64,000 nt of DNA, taken from positions 1-64,000 of the forward strand of contig CAJUGD010000009.1 of NCBI GenBank assembly GCA_910586205.1. Direction: 5' to 3'. Below are positions 62,330 through 64,000 of this stretch, piece after piece. This DNA is from an uncultured Lachnospiraceae bacterium (GTDB taxonomy: Bacteria; Bacillota; Clostridia; Lachnospirales; Lachnospiraceae). A program made the translations under genes and the position numbers. Each line of letters starts with the position of its first letter. The stretch's first letter is position 1. The notes under the pieces are model-generated. The model ran no database searches. It was not told the DNA's origin and saw only the letters and a program-made list of their open reading frames with translations.

Positions 62330-63253
62330 TTAGAACAGCGGCACAACTGCCCCCTCATAGGTTTCTTCCATATAAGCCTTCACTTCTTCACTGGTCAGGG
62401 CTTCCACAAGAGCCACAATGTTCTCATCCTTTTCATGGCCTTCCCGCACAGCGATCACATTTCCATAAGTAGTCGCGGCAATAGACTCGGAATCCTCTAC
62501 AGCCAGGGCCTCAGACACTTTAAAGCCCGCCTCAATGGCATAATTGCCGTTGATAACCGCAATATCCACATCCTCCACTACACGCGGAATCTGTGCTGCC
62601 TCCACTTCATACAGGTTAAGATTTTTCGGATTCTCCACAATATCATTCTTAGTAACCGTCAGATCCGCGCCTTCCTTCAGCTTGATCAGGCCCTGAGCCT
62701 CCAAAAGAAGCAGCGCCCTGGCCTCATTGCTGGTGTCATTAGGAACTGCCACCGTAGCGCCGTCTGCCAGCTCCTCCAGAGAAGATGCCTTGCCTGCGTA
62801 AATGCCAAATGGCTCATAATGAACGGAAGCTGCCGACACAAGCTTCGTGTTGTTTTCAGCATTAAAAGACTCCAAATAAGGAAGATGCTGGAAATAGTTG
62901 GCATCCAGATCTGCAGATTCCAACGCCAGGTTGGGCTGAATATAATCCACATATTCCAGGATCTCCAGCTCATATCCCTTTTGTGCCAGCACGTCCTTTG
63001 CCGCCCGCAGAATTTCTGCATGAGGCGCAGGGCTTGCGCCTACCACGATCTTCTTCAGCTCTCCTGACGCTGCGGAAGCTTCTTCCTCTGCCTTTGTCTC
63101 CTCAGCCTCTGCCTCTGCTTTTGTCTCTTTGTCAGCCTCAGAAGCAGCCGCTGATGTAGTTGCAGCCGTACTGTCCGCTCCATTTCCCTGGCAGGCTGTC
63201 AGAGCAGACACTGCCAGCAATGCAGCAGCAATGACACTGATTGATTTTTTCAT
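62330..63253 (-). CDS. metQ: Methionine-binding lipoprotein (MetQ/NlpA family)
   Basis: 307 residues. Lipoprotein signal MKKSISVIAAALLAV with lipobox LTAC, an Ala/Glu/Lys-rich linker to about residue 65, then the NlpA domain: KIVVGASPAPHAEILRAAKD, YVDYIQPNLALESADLDANY, FQHLPYLESF, VAVPNDTSNEARALLLLEAQ and IAVINGNYAIEAGF. Captures methionine or methionine peptides for the ABC importer; the permease gene is directly upstream and the ATPase gene presumably beyond the window. Confidence 0.95.
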   Translation of the reverse strand: MKKSISVIAAALLAVSALTACQGNGADSTAATTSAAASEADKETKAEAEAEETKAEEEASAASGELKKIVVGASPAPHAEILRAAKDVLAQKGYELEILEYVDYIQPNLALESADLDANYFQHLPYLESFNAENNTKLVSAASVHYEPFGIYAGKASSLEELADGATVAVPNDTSNEARALLLLEAQGLIKLKEGADLTVTKNDIVENPKNLNLYEVEAAQIPRVVEDVDIAVINGNYAIEAGFKVSEALAVEDSESIAATTYGNVIAVREGHEKDENIVALVEALTSEEVKAYMEETYEGAVVPLF

Positions 63254-63362
63254 AATTCTGTCCTCCTTATGTCATGAAATTGATTTATATGGCATTTTGC
63301 CAACAGCCCAAAGACCATTTGGCCTTTTGGCTGCTAAATCCGCTGCTTTTCTCTATCTGTTC

Positions 63363-64000
63363 CTACCGGATCCGTTTGTCTCCCCGCTTGGAAAGCTGCG
63401 TCCCAATCTCCTGGATAATCTGAACCATCACTACCAGAAGTATCACTGCAATCCACATGAGTCCCGGCTCATACCGGTAGTATCCGTAGTTGATTGCCAC
63501 AGCTCCTAAGCCGCCGCCGCCGGTAAAGCCTGCCATGGCGGAATAGCTTAAAATCGTGGTCACAGCCAGCGCGGCGCCTAAAAGCAGAGACGGCCTTGAC
63601 TCCGGCAGAAGCACCTTCCAGATAATCTGCCAGGTGGAAGCCCCCATGGACTTTGCCGCCTCGATCACCCCTGCGTCGATCTCCCGAAAGGAGGATTCCA
63701 CAACCCTGGCAATATAAGGCGCCGCTGCAATCGTCAGAGGAATCACAATGGCCGGAGAACCGATCCGTGTTCCGATAATCATTTTAGAAAGAGGCAGTAC
63801 AATAAACAGCAGAATCAAAAAGGGAACGGACCGCAGCAGGTTGATCACCAGCCCCAGTATTTTCTGCAGCCAGGGAATGGGATAGATCCCATCTGTATCT
63901 GTCACCACCAGCACAATCCCTAAAGGAAGCCCAATCACATAGGCAAACAAGGAAGAAAGGGCCACCATGTAAAAAGTCTCCCAAATAGCGGTTTTCAACA
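63363..64000 (-). CDS. metI: Methionine ABC transporter permease MetI (5' end outside the window)
   Basis: About 212 residues visible, open to the right edge; the apparent TTG start at 63998 is only the first start-like codon. MetI features: WETFYMVALSSLFAYVIGLP, five TM segments and the EAA loop REIDAGVIEAAKSMGASTWQ-IIWKVLLPESRPSLL. Near full length. Channel of the MetNIQ importer. Confidence 0.93.
   Translation of the reverse strand, partial: LKTAIWETFYMVALSSLFAYVIGLPLGIVLVVTDTDGIYPIPWLQKILGLVINLLRSVPFLILLFIVLPLSKMIIGTRIGSPAIVIPLTIAAAPYIARVVESSFREIDAGVIEAAKSMGASTWQIIWKVLLPESRPSLLLGAALAVTTILSYSAMAGFTGGGGLGAVAINYGYYRYEPGLMWIAVILLVVMVQIIQEIGTQLSKRGDKRIR

Noticed and set aside
1..64000. CRISPR arrays or insertion sequences
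   Set aside because: No regularly spaced short repeats and no transposase-like protein were seen on either strand.

Overview
The window looks like chromosomal DNA of a gut-type anaerobic Firmicute, most likely a Lachnospiraceae / Clostridium cluster XIVa organism. Reasons: strong GGAGG ribosome binding sites, frequent TTG and GTG starts, a fused 2-hydroxyacyl-CoA dehydratase activase, TRAP and oligopeptide transporters, YqeG/NrdR/YlmC housekeeping genes, and moderate GC interrupted by AT-rich islands. The genus assignment is inference.

Region 1 (1-9750, minus strand) is a surface (capsule/exo-) polysaccharide operon. From its 5' end it encodes two tandem NusG-family (LoaP-like) antiterminators, an initiating undecaprenyl-phosphate sugar transferase, glycosyltransferases, an NAD-dependent epimerase/reductase, a hexapeptide acyltransferase, a Wzy-like polymerase, a GT2 glycosyltransferase, LicD, and the N-terminus of a DegT/RffA-type aminotransferase that runs off the left edge. 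Upstream lies what I consider the main discovery. Two near-identical dyad sites (9435-9473 and 9714-9750) face each other in inverted orientation. They enclose about 240 bp holding a bidirectional terminator and a near-consensus promoter. The promoter now points AWAY from the polysaccharide operon; inversion would point it at the operon. This is an invertible, phase-variable promoter, read here in the OFF orientation, and no recombinase gene lies in the window.

Region 2 (9958-15139, plus strand): a tRNA-Leu(CAA), an OmpR-type two-component system, an AT-rich orphan gene for a two-TM protein, and an M20 amidohydrolase. Region 3 (15203-22391, minus): corA, a rhomboid-like gene, pyk, lysA, cobS, a short cobU and cbiB, apparently from one strong promoter. 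Region 4 (23073-27314, plus): a giant dehydratase-activase-type ATPase. Region 5 (27455-39025, minus): two zinc-ribbon membrane proteins, an oppABCDF peptide transporter, and a type II restriction-modification pair with a Dam-like methylase.

Region 6 (39194-54827) is a divergent catabolic island. The minus-strand operon encodes a TRAP transporter, RidA, MBL hydrolase, amidohydrolase, class V PLP enzyme, DUF362 protein and M20 peptidase. The plus-strand operon encodes a second M20 peptidase, M24 peptidase, SelA-like PLP enzyme, Gfo/Idh oxidoreductase, YheO-type regulator and SDR. Together they look like import and stepwise breakdown of an unidentified acylated or peptide-like compound. Region 7 (54868-64000, minus) is housekeeping: metI, metQ, ylmC, nrdR, yqeG, efp, aroK, argS, an unusual cytoplasmic BMP-domain protein and a phosphoesterase.

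Three genes (the zinc-ribbon protein at 28641, oppA, ylmC) are broken by one-base changes in G9, G11 and A9 runs. Three such cases in 64 kb suggest homopolymer length errors in the assembly, though slipped-strand switching at the two G runs cannot be excluded.
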